A DNA stretch of 64,000 nucleotides from Andalucia godoyi. Lineage: Eukaryota > Discoba > Jakobea > Jakobida > Andaluciidae. The stretch is taken from NCBI GenBank assembly GCA_009859145.1, contig VRVR01000043.1, positions 20,721 to 84,720 on the forward strand, in the 5' to 3' direction. The notes beneath the pieces were generated by a model, which did no database searches, was not told the DNA's origin, and saw nothing but the letters and a program-made list of their open reading frames with translations. The position numbers were made by a program, and so were the translations under genes. How positions within the stretch are numbered: position 1 is the stretch's first letter; each line of letters opens with the position of its first letter. This document shows, piece after piece, positions 9,501 through 21,500 of the stretch.

Positions 9501-12500
9501 GCATCAGAGAGATCGTCCTTGCGAAGAGAAGAAACCAGCGCCGCTGATTTGGCTGCACGAAGCTTGCGTGTCGCCATTGTCTGCGCCAGCTGCGCAAACT
9601 GACGAGCGCGTTCACTGTCAAGATTGTTCTCAAGAGAGGCGCACTCTAAATCAAATTGGGCCATGATACGCTGCTGCTCGTCCAGATTGGTCGAGAGTGC
9701 CGCTTGCGACAACTCTGCATCACGATGGAGCTTCAGAGATCGAAGAGTCTCGTCTTTCTGGTGATCCAATGCCTTCTGAATCTCTGATCTCAAAGCAACT
9801 TCTTCACTATCCAAAGGATCGTGAGACACTGAGACGTGTCCTGCGCGTTTCTGAAGTGTCGCTGCCTTCTTCTGCCGGCGCTTAACGGCTTCTGCAAGCT
9901 GGCGGTCACGTTCACGATGGATCTCGTCGTCAAGCTTCGCAACAGCAGAATCAAATTCTTTGAGAATACGATCGCGCTCCGCAGACGAATAGGCGGACTC
10001 CATGGACTGGTCTCGCTTCTTCCGAAGATCTGCTAGTTTAGAGGTACGAATCTTCTCGATGCCCGATTCAACAGACTCTGCAGCCTGCATTTCATCGATG
10101 GACAATTCAGACAACAGCTCTCGGTCGCCCTCTGACAACGAAGTTGGGTCCGAAGAATTTGCAGAACACTTCAATCGAGACTCATGGGCCATACGGGCGC
10201 CACGCTTCGCCGCAAGCAACTGGTGCATGCGAGCAAGCTGCGCAGCACGTTCCTTGTCGCATTCTTCTGCAAGATCGGCAACGGAACGCTCATAGTCCTC
10301 GAGAATGCTGCGAACTTCCTTTTCGGAATCGGCATTGCGAAGCAAAACATCCCGATTTTGCGATAGCACGCGCAAACGCCGCGCGCGTTCAGAACCGACC
10401 TCTGCCTCTATGTCCAAAAGCGAACGCTGTTCCGCTGCCTTGTCAGCCTCCGCAGATTCCTCGCTGGCATCCATCCAATCCTTGAGCAGATTGCTCTTTC
10501 CGGAATGCTTGGCAACCAATTGAGATCGCCGTTGCGCGAGTTTTTCGGACAGCTTGCTTCGCTGTCGGACTCTTTCGCTGTCAAGAGACGCCTCAAGAGC
10601 ACCAAGCTCCGCATCATACTGCGCAAGAATCGCTTCGCGCGCGGAAGCTGTTTGATCTGGCCCCAAATGCTGAGAGGCCAGTTTGGCAAGCGCATCGTCG
10701 CGCTTCTTCTTCTTCTTGGCGATTTCCTTGTCTCTCAATTTGTGCAAGTAATCCGCCAACTGGCTTTCTCCCTGCTGCTGGGCGGCAGCCATGTTATCGT
10801 CCATGTCTCGAAGCAGTTTTGCAGCTTCGAGAACATCCACGGCTTCCTGCCCACCCACCTGAGATGCCAACGCAAGCGCTCGGCGATTCTGTACCCGCTC
10901 TGTCAGCAGCGCACGCTGGCGCCGCCTTTCGCGATCCAAGGAATCGCCTAAAGCCTCCAGCTCTGCTGTGAACAGGTCCATCAGACGTCGTTTCTCATCT
11001 TCATCGTCAACACGAGACAGCAATGAGCCGTAGTGCGCCTTGATACGTTCAACTTCCACCTTTCGCAAAGACGAAATTGCCTCATCAATGGCATCCGATT
11101 CGCGATCGTGCCACGTGTCCAAATCAGCATCGACTTCCATCACCACAGAGTTCTGGGCATTGGACGCCGTTGCAGAAGAAGAATGAGAATCGAACACTGG
11201 AACATAGGAGGACTCAACGCTTCTGGAATCAGAACTCAGACCCGAGTCCGCCTCAAGCTGCTCCACCAGTCTTTGGATCTCAGCATCCGCGACAAAACCA
11301 GTATTCATGTCAACTGAAGAGACAACTGGCGCTGCACCAGCTCCACCGGTCTGGCTTGCAAACTTGGCGGCTGCTGCTGCCGCGGCCGCTGTCCGGGCGG
11401 CGGCAAGGCTTGCCTCCTGCTCTTCCAGCTCCTTCTTTCGTCGAACGGCAACTTTTGCTCGTTGCTGGGCCATTTTGCGCTCAATCCTCTCTTTCTGACG
11501 AGCTCGTTCCGATGCAGCAGAATCCTCCAGCGACTTGCTTTCCGATTCAAATTCGTCCAACAGCCGTCGCTTTTCAGCCTCTTTTTCCGCCTCGAGCGCA
11601 GAAAGATCCACGCTCTTGGACCGACTCTTTTGCGCAAACTGTTGCTCCAAAGTAGCAAGCTTTTGGTCCAAATCAGACTGGAGTTTTGCAGCACGCTCTG
11701 CCTGCTGTGCATCAATGCGTTCCGCAGACTTCGTCAGCAGGCGCTTCTCCTCGTCATCTAGACGAGATGCGAGGACATCCGCACTATCCGAATTCAGCAA
11801 CCGCTGCACAGCGCCCATAGAACTATGCACAAGATCATCCAGTTCCTTGCGGTCCTCCACAAGATCTGCTTCCACTTTCTCCGCGTGTCTTCGGCGAATG
11901 TGTGAATCCTTCTTCCGCCGCTCAGATTCAATTCTGTCGCGCGCGTTCTGAAGCTGCCGCTCCCGCTCATACTCCAGAGCAGCCTCGAGCTCTTCGAATT
12001 CTCGCGCGTAATCGTCCATGATTCTGCGTCTTTCAATTTCAGAACGGGCACTCTGTAAATCAGAAGCCCGCAAACTCTCAAGCGCATGAACTTGAGCATC
12101 CGACATCCGCTCCAACTGAACTTCGACAAAGGAGATCGCAGCCTGCTCTTCGACCGAAGCTTCTTCGTCAACTCTGCGCACTTCCTCGTCCAATTCCCTG
12201 TCTCTGCGAGCCTTCCGACCAGCAATGCGCTGTTCAAGAGTACGTCGCTGGTCATCCCAACGCTGCTTTTCGATCTCTGAAGATGCTGCAGACATTAGGA
12301 ACTTCGACAGTTCGTCTCGCTCTGTTGTCGCTCCAGCTCGTTCCAGATCAATTTCAGAAGCGTGCTGCTTTTGCAAAGCTGCAAAGCGCTCATCACGCCG
12401 AGCCGAAAATCGCGAACTGAGCTCCACACGGGAATTGCGGGAATCTTCTTCCAGTTGCTCAAGAATCTGCGCATGTTGCGACGCAAGTCGCTCCATTTCC

Positions 12501-15500
12501 GCCTTGCGTTGTGACTCGGGTGCATTTTTCGCATCCAATCGAGACTTCAGCATCTCCATCTCTTCTTCAAGGTGGGAAACGATCGTCTGTCGCTGCGCAT
12601 CGATCTGACGAGAAAGGGCGTTGCCGGCCTCGCGTTCTTCGTAGTCGATTTGAGCTTCGAGATCCGCGCGCTCTGCAATATGTCGCTTTTCGAGACGCCG
12701 TTGACGCTGAACGAGTCTCCGCTCCAAATCCATAACCTGTCGCTCTTTTTCGGGCGGCGCAGACTCGGACAGCCAGTCTGCAAAATCTGTTTCATAATAC
12801 TCTCCCAGAACAGTGTCCATATCCACGTCGTTCTCGTCAACCTCTTCGAATGCCACGTCTTCCTCGTCATACAGGGACATGGACAATGACGTTCCCATTC
12901 CCCACTTTGCATTCGTCTTGGCACTTCGTGGGGATTCCGACATTGCACCATCGCTCAGACGGCGCATGGAACCCTTCCGTCGATGGCCACTCGACGGGCG
13001 CTGACCAGCACCCGATGAGGGTCTGTTCTTACGTCGGGCTGTTAAACTGCCAGAGGCACCAAACTCTTCTCCAGAAAAGAATTCCATCTCATCCGAATCA
13101 GCGTCGCGCTCTTCAACCGTCGCCTCATCATCCGAGTCACCGCCTGAAGCCTCCTTGCTGGATCGTCTCGCCGCTTTCTTCTTCCCAAGAGGAACAGCAA
13201 GACCAGTCGCAGTGGAGCGGCGGCGCTTCTTCGAATCTCGCTGAAGCTCGTGCACAGACAAGGGTGTAATACCCATATCCTCAAGCTGCGTCTTCAAAAA
13301 CAGCGTCATTGAATCCGTAAATGCCTTCGGCAGCTCAAGCTGCACTGCCTTTCCTTCCTGTCCTGGACGAGGAGTTCCAGACACAGAAACAGAAGGATCG
13401 TCTTTGGCGTGCAGCTGATTCGCCAATAAGTTCTTGATCTTTTCGGTTTCATCCAAAATTCCGCGATACATCTGCAGACCCTGCAAGTTTGAATTTGCAA
13501 TCTGGGACATCATATGGATTGTGGAGTCTTCGAGTTTGTCATAGAAGGTCTTCACGTTGAAATCCTCCAAAAGCTGAACCTCTCGAGAATCTCCCCCTTC
13601 TTCATCGGCAACCAATGTTTTGGTGCTACCAATGCTCTGCGGAACCACAAGGTCCTCGCCAAGTCGCTTGTATTCCGAGTCAGCTGCTTTCGATCGGCGA
13701 ACGTAAAAGCATGCCGCAACGGTTACACCAACAATGACAACAATACCTGCAAGCACGACTCCGATTAAGATCCAATCTGGAGGAGTGGACACATCATCAT
13801 TGCGCGTGACTCCGTACAGCACAGCATTCGTTGGCGTCATGGCCATCACATTTGACGACGTCGAAGGACAGCTCTGTGTCGACGACATGACGACAACAAG
13901 AGTCAGCTTGGATGTATCACCAGCGTCCGCAAAGGTATACGTACCAGCAGTCGTGAATGTAAACGAAAACGACGAAACCGTGGACGATCCAGACCTCATC
14001 CGACTCTGGAGCTCAAGGAACGCTCCATAATCAAAGTTAGACACTGTGTTTAACAGAGAATCTGGCAGGTAAACCGGGTAGTTCGTTGAAGAAGAGATCG
14101 ACCAGAGGAGGGAATCGCCGAGCTCTAGGCACATGATTGGCGAGTCCAAACCGGTCTGCGGGACGGAAGAAGCCGCAGTCGTGATGAGACCGTTTCGACC
14201 ACTGAATGCTGTTGTCGACAGATTGCTACTCGCGAATGCAGATTGAAGAGACACTGACGATGTCGACAATGACGTCAGAGGTGCACCTAATGCCGCATCA
14301 AGATAGGTCAGAGACGGTGCCAACACTCCGCGTGTTCCCGTTGAGAGAGACTGCAGAGTTCGGACGGTGCACGTCTTTCCAGAGGAAACGCTATGCGGAC
14401 AACTGATCTTTCCAGGCATGTGAGAAGCAGAGTACGTGACTTGCGTTCCATTCGACATCTTCAACGTGAATTGATTATTGGTCGAATCATACGTCACTGT
14501 GGGCTGCGACGCCCGGCAAACACTGTCGCAAACATCATCAGCCTCTGTGGTGCCATCGCAAGCGCACATGCCGAGAGAGCGATCAAATTTGCCCGACTTT
14601 GTGGGACAGTAAGAACAGTCAGAACCTGAAGACTTGCAGCTGCCATCGACGGCGTCCCGAGAGCTCTCGTACTTATTGCAGTCCTCATAAACTCGGGGGA
14701 CGCAGTCCAATGTAGAATCCTCGTCTCGCTCCTTCAGATTTCCATCGTAAAACACGTGATAAGGCTTGCACAGACAAGAACCGGTGGTCGGCAAGAAGAT
14801 TCGATTCTGACCGACGCAGACGCACGTTGACGATCCCACAATAGAGGAGGCAGACGCACCGCACGGCAAACATGCCGACATGCCGACCTTTGGGGTATAC
14901 GAATTTGCAGCACACGACAGGCAGGCATCCGCTGACGATGAACCGGCAGTCGGATTAAAGGTTCCTGCAGGACAGTACGTTTCGGAAGAAGATCCCGCTG
15001 GGCAGTATGTGCCGGTGCGGCACTGGCGCCCCTTCTGGAGGATTTCATCGGTCGGGGCTGCCGATGTGGTACCACCTAAGCAGATGTATCCAGCAGGGCA
15101 AACAAGGCATTCGGTTCTATCGGACTTTGCACCATACGTTCCCGGAGGGCATATCGTACATGAGGCAGCAGACGTTCCACGGAAACTAACTCCGGCAGTG
15201 CCGAAATACCCCAACGGACACAAAGTTGGCGCCGAGGAGCCCGCAGGGCAGTACGAGCCAAGGGGGCATGCAGTTGGCAAGAAGACGCCTTGCGAGCAGT
15301 AGGATCCCGCCGGGCAAGTGATTGGAAGAGGACCTGTTCCATTGGGGCAGTAGAATCCGGCGCCGCAAAGTATAATCGAGTTCGTTCCGTTCGGGCAGTA
15401 GTAACCTGCTGGACACAACGTAGGATTGTCTGTTCCATTCGGACAGAAATATCCTGCGGGGCACATAACAGAGCTTCCTGAGTTGGCGGGACAATACCCT

Positions 15501-18500
15501 CCAGCAAGACACGTCTGCGGAGAAGAGCTGCCGGATGGGCAGTAATACTTTGCAGGGCAGTTCAACGGAGAGACCATTCCAGCATTTGGGCAGTACTGAC
15601 CCTGGGGGCACACCAAGCAGTCGTTCTTCGGATTTCCACCCAATCCAATCGGCCGGTACGTTCCCGCTGGGCACGGCTCAGGAGTAGTTGTCGCATTGAA
15701 GCAATAGCTTCCCGGCGGGCACGGGTACACTTGATAAACCGAAATACCCGAAACAGGACAGTAGTAGGAGTCGGGACACGGCAAGCAGTACGAGGCATCC
15801 GTGGCACTGTTACGCGCGTTGAAAGTCTTCGGGGGGCACGGAACGGGCGATTTGTTAATCTCACAATAGTAACCGGGGACACACGGCGTTGGAACGGGGT
15901 TACCGGGAACACAAGTGAAACCCGCTGGGCAGGGAACGCAATCCGCCGGAACAGAACCGCCGAGATTGGAATTCACAGTGTCATTTGTGCAAGCCGTCGG
16001 AGTAACTGTGCCGGCCAAGCAGTAGTGTCCCAATGGACACAGGTCTCCACGAGAGTCTCCAAACGACGGAAGCGGCGTATCGGAAGACTTGTAGCAAATG
16101 CGGCCCGCAGCACAGTCTCCTTGAATCATACCTCCGGTACAATACTTTCCAGCGATGCAAGCAGCACACTCGGACGCAGATTGCAGCCCCGAGACATTCG
16201 AATACGTGCTGTTTGGACAAACGACTGGGTCCACAGTCAAAGCCGGACAATAGAATCGCACAGGGCAGACGTACGGAGTGGTAGTATTCGCAAGGCAATA
16301 ACGACCTGCGGGACAAGGCAGACATGACGTCTGACCCGTTGAGTCCTGGAAATACGCCGGAGGGCAGCTTCTTGGCCAATCCGAGCGGAAAGGGCAGAAA
16401 GAGCCAGTCGGACACAGGACCGTCGCGTTATTGGTCGAACCCGGGGGACAATAGTACCCCGCCAAGCAAGATTGATCAGGAGTCGTCAATCCCGCCGTTG
16501 TGCAAACATACCCGTTTCCGCAGGTGGTGCAGTCTGTGGATGCTGCCAACCCGGTAACATTCGAAAACGTTCCTGCTGGACACTTAATCGGCGCGGCCGT
16601 TCCCAATGGACAATAAAATCCGGCTGGACAACTGTCAGTCACATCAGAAGTTCCCGGTTGGCAGAAATAGCCCGGTGGACACAACCCGATCGGGGCACTG
16701 AGACCGGTGCCATTACAGAATGTTCCAGACGGGCATGGCGTGCACTGAGAAACCGAAAACAGATTTGTCGTGTTCCCATATGTGCCAATCGGACACGGAA
16801 CGGAAACTGTTGTATTTCCGGGACAGTAAGATCCCAGGCTGCACGGCAACGTAGACGACATGCCTGCCACATCGCACAATCTTCCCGGAGGACAAGGGAG
16901 GCAGTAGCTCTGCCTGACGTATGGATTATACGATCCTGGTCCGCACACTTGGAAAGACGAGCTTCCAGCAACGCAGTACTTTCCCACAGGGCACTCACTG
17001 CCTGTTGTACCGTCGGTCGGTGTCGGAACAGAGGCACCGGCAAAACACGCGAATCCCGCAGAGCAAATGCCCGAGGATGACACGGAGAGGCCGGATGTGT
17101 TGCAGAAAGAGCCGGCTATGCAGGCCAAGCACGCACCTGATGTGGTTGACGCGGTCAGAGTGTTGTAGGTACCAATCGAACAGGGAGCTGGTGTCACCGA
17201 TCCGGCTAAGCAGTAATGACCCGTCGGACACACGATCTGAGTTGTCGAAGACGACCCTGTTGGACAATAATACCCTGCTTGACAGAACCCAGAGGGGGTC
17301 GTCAGTGCCGTTGAGCCGCAATAGGAGCCGGCAGTGCAGCTCGTACAATCCGTCACATTCACCAGCCCGGTCAAATTGGAAAATGTTCCAACTGGGCACG
17401 GAAATGTGGTTGCTGCACCTGTCCCGGCAGGACAGTAGTAGCCTGCAGGGCACGGCCTGGAGTTTGTGATGCCAGGTCCCGCACATCCGTCTGCGGAATC
17501 GCAGAACTGCGAGGCCGTACATTGAAGACAAACGGACTGGCCAGCGGAGGGTTGATACGTACCAGAAGAGCACGGCACAGGAGCTCCGGAACCAGCAGGG
17601 CAGCGGTGGCCTGACGTGCAAAGCGAAGTGTTGGATAAGATCGATCCTGCGGGGCAATAAAAACCGGATTGGCATTGACCGGAAGGCGCGGAAAGTCCGT
17701 ACACTTCGCAATACATTCCAGCAGTGCAGTTCAGGCACACTGACCTATTCTGACCGTACAGAGTACTCGAAAACGTGCCGGGAGGGCACTGCAGCGGGTT
17801 GACTGTACCGGAGGGACAGTAGTGTCCGACTGGGCATGCATTTTGCTGGCGAGACGAGGAGCCGTTGCCGCAAAAGTATCCTGCATCACAGTTCGCAACA
17901 GGGGACGACAAACCGGTGACGTCGCAATACATTCCCGCGGAACACTGAATCGCAACAGTTGTTCCTGCGGGACAGTAGTATCCTACAGGGCAGCGGATTC
18001 CGGTTACGCCGTCGTTCGGATTGGAAACAGAAGCCTTTCCGTAACAAACATACCCGCCGGCACAAGTCTGGGACACGGACGTCTGGCCAGTGTTTGGGCA
18101 ATAACTTCCAGAAGTGCAATTCGTACACTGACTGGAGGACACCAGGTTGATGGTGTTGGAATATGTTCCTTGCGGGCACGGATACTGCATACTGGAGGAC
18201 GTGTTTTGGGGACAATAGTACCCTGCTGGGCAGTCCTGTGGAGTAGACGTGCCGGCGACGCAATAGTACCCTGCGGGACAAGCCTTGCAAGACGCCTGTT
18301 GCTGCTGATCCTGGTATGACCCAGCAGTGCACAGAAGTGGCCCAGAAGACCCCGCTGGGCAGTAGCTCCCCACTGGGCACCGATACGATGACGGCGTGGA
18401 CTCCGTGTTGTTCGATCCAGACGGGCAGTAATATCCTGCAGAGCAAGAGCCAGTAACGGCAGATGCCCCCGCAGATGCGCAATAGGAGCCCCCAGTGCAC

Positions 18501-21500
18501 AGCAAGCAATGCGTGGACGACAGCCATCTTCCCGTGGTCGGGTTGTACGTGCCCGAAGGGCAGGGAGTGGGTACCGACGACCCGGTGGGACAAACATTTC
18601 CAACAGGGCAAGTTCCGGCAGTTCCTCCAAGAACTCCTACAGTTCCGGTAGCTGCAGACGCGCCAGATGTGCAGTAAACTCCGTTGTTGCACTGGGTGCT
18701 GGGGATTGCACTCAAACCAGTTGAACCGCAGTAAACACCTCCAGGACACAGCGTGCACTGGGACTGTGCAGACAATCCAGTGACGGCAGAGTATGAGCCT
18801 GTTGGGCACCGGAACAAAGTATACGCAATGACGCCAGTCACACCGGAGCCAGAAGGGCAGTAGAAGCCAACGGGACACACCGTTCCGTTTAAGGAGCCGG
18901 AACTGCAATAGAAACCTGCACCGCACGTCTTGCAGGAAGACAACCCTGTGACGTCTGCAAACGTCCCGTCCGGACACGGAGTCGACGAGGAAGAGCCCGA
19001 GGAACAATAGGAACCCAGCGCACAGACATTTCCGTTGACACCATCGGTCGGAGTCGGAGATGCCGCACCCCCGGAACAATAGTATCCAGCAGAACAATTT
19101 GCACTTGGAGTTGACAGACCCGTGCCATTGCAATACTTTCCTGGGGTACAAGATGCACAGTCCGCCAGTTTCTGGCCGCCGGTCGACGACCGGAATGTTC
19201 CGAAGGGGCAGGGAGTGGGGCTGATCGTCGCATTCCCACAATAATAGCCTGCAGGACAGGGATACGACGCCGGCATTGGCGTCGACTGGCCACCTGGACA
19301 ATAGTATCCAGCAGCACAATCCCCAGAACCTATCGGCGCCGTCAATCCAGATGTGGCACAATACTGTCCAGGAGGACACGGGAAGCAATCAGTATAGTTG
19401 CGGCCGTTATCGACATCACGATACGTGCCGACAGGGCAGGGCGTCGGAAACGACGATCCGCTTGGACAATAGGAGCCAATGGTGCAGCGGGTAGGAGTTG
19501 TCATTGACGTATTGGGGCAGTAATATCCTGGGTCGCAAGGGAGACAGGAACCTTGGCGCGATTCAGCGTTGTACGTTCCCTGCGCACACGGACGCGGCGC
19601 AGCGTCTCCTTCAATGGTGTAATAGCCTGCCGGTGTCGAATACTGAATAGGCGTTGTGCTCGAACCGGTACAATAGTAACCCGCAGAACACTTTGCTGTC
19701 GGCTGCGGATTGTTGGAACCCGAGCAATAATAACCCGGAAGGCACGCTGAACAGTCCGACGTATTGCGCGCGCCGGTAAAGTTGTTAAACGACCCTGGTA
19801 AGCAAGACGCGGGGGAGGAAGACCCGACGGGGCAGTACCCCCCGGCAGGACAGCGGCCCCCCATTGGCAACGCCGTAGGCGCACTTGTGTTTGAACCAGA
19901 GGCGCAATAGAATCCCGCATCACAGTATCCCATTGGCGCCGTCAGTCCTGGAAGACTGCAGTACATCCCCGGCAAGCAAGGGGTGCATTCCGCAGCACTG
20001 CGAAGACCTGTGGAATTCCCAAAAGAGCCTGCAGGGCACGGGTCCGGGGTTTGGACACCGCTTTCACAATAGTATCCGCGAGTACACACCGTAGGGTTGA
20101 CAGTGGCTACACCGCAGTAATACCCACGAGGACACATCGCACAATCCGATTGTGTCTCGCCCTTCGTAAGATCACGATAGTACCGCGCGGGGCATGCCGA
20201 CGTCGTGGGCGTTGACGACCCTGCAGAACAGTAATATCCTGCAGAACAATCGCCAGTGATCGCAGAGGACCCGGCGACACAATATCGACCAGGAGGGCAG
20301 GTTACACATTCCGAAGCAGCTTTCAGCCCTGGAGACGAACTGTACGTGCCGGCGGGGCAATCCACAGGATTCGATGTCGCATAGGTGCAGTACTTCGTCA
20401 CGGGGCACGGCTCCGTGTACCGTTCGGGAATCTTGGATACGTTACCGGGACACCAAAGGCCAGCTTCGCAAAGGTACAAGGAATACATGTTTGTCGACGT
20501 TGTCGCGTCGTCCGGGCAGTAGGATCCCACGGTACAATTCGAGCAGTATGTAGCTCCACTGCTGGAGAACTTTCCTTTTCCGCAAGCGATTGGTGTCACG
20601 GTCGCAGTTGTCGGGCAGTAATATCCGGCTGGGCAAGTCAAACATGCTGCGATTGAGGTAGAGCTATTGCTTGGGTTGTACTTTCCAGCGAGACACGCGG
20701 TTGGCGCATTCGCCGCAGCTCCCGAATAATACCCGGGGGGCGTCATCGTGCACTGATCCGATCTCCACAAGCCTGTCGAAGATGAATACGTTCCGGCTGG
20801 GCATGAAGACTGCGTGGCAGATGTAGATCCTTGAGGGCAGTAGTAGCGGGCAGAGCAGACAACATTGGGCGCCAACAGTGCAGGTGTCGTGCATGCATAG
20901 CCTTGGGTACACGAAATGCACTGCGACACGGACTTCAGATTCGTAGAGTTGGAGAACGTCCCGGCCGGGCAAGGATACTCTGCACCTGTTCCCGATCGCT
21001 GAATTGTGCCAGACGATCCGTCCCAAAACCGAGTACCATTGTATGGCTGCGGAGCACCAGGGCAATAGTAACCCTTAGGACAATCTCGAGCGTCTCCCGA
21101 CGTCGATGCCGCGGGGCAGTAGAATCCTTCAAAACAGACTTCGCAGTCCTGCGCCTTCTGCAGATTTTGGCTGTCAGACCACGTCCCGGCAGGACAGGCA
21201 TTGGTATTTGCCAAGACGGTACCAACTGGACAATAGTACCCCGGCTTGCAATTGTACTCGCGGCCAGAAACGAGACCGGTAACGGGACACGAATATCCTG
21301 CAGGGCATGAAATGCAACTGCCGCTGGAAGTTGCATTTCCGGTGTTGAGATAGGTACCGGTGGTGCAAGGAGTCGGAGTCTGAGCGGCCAACAAACAGTA
21401 GTGCCCTGCTGGACAGTCCTTGCAGGCCTGCAAGTTGGTCAGTCCCGTGACGCCGCTGCCACCGTATTTGCCCGCCGGGCACGCCGTAGCAGTACCAGAC

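Noticed and set aside
6794-12600. Many + strand ORFs of 60-310 codons opposite the coiled-coil part of the giant gene
   Set aside because: They are antisense shadows of Glu/Lys/Arg-rich codons, which rarely give stops on the other strand; they are rich in Ser/Leu/Phe with no domain.
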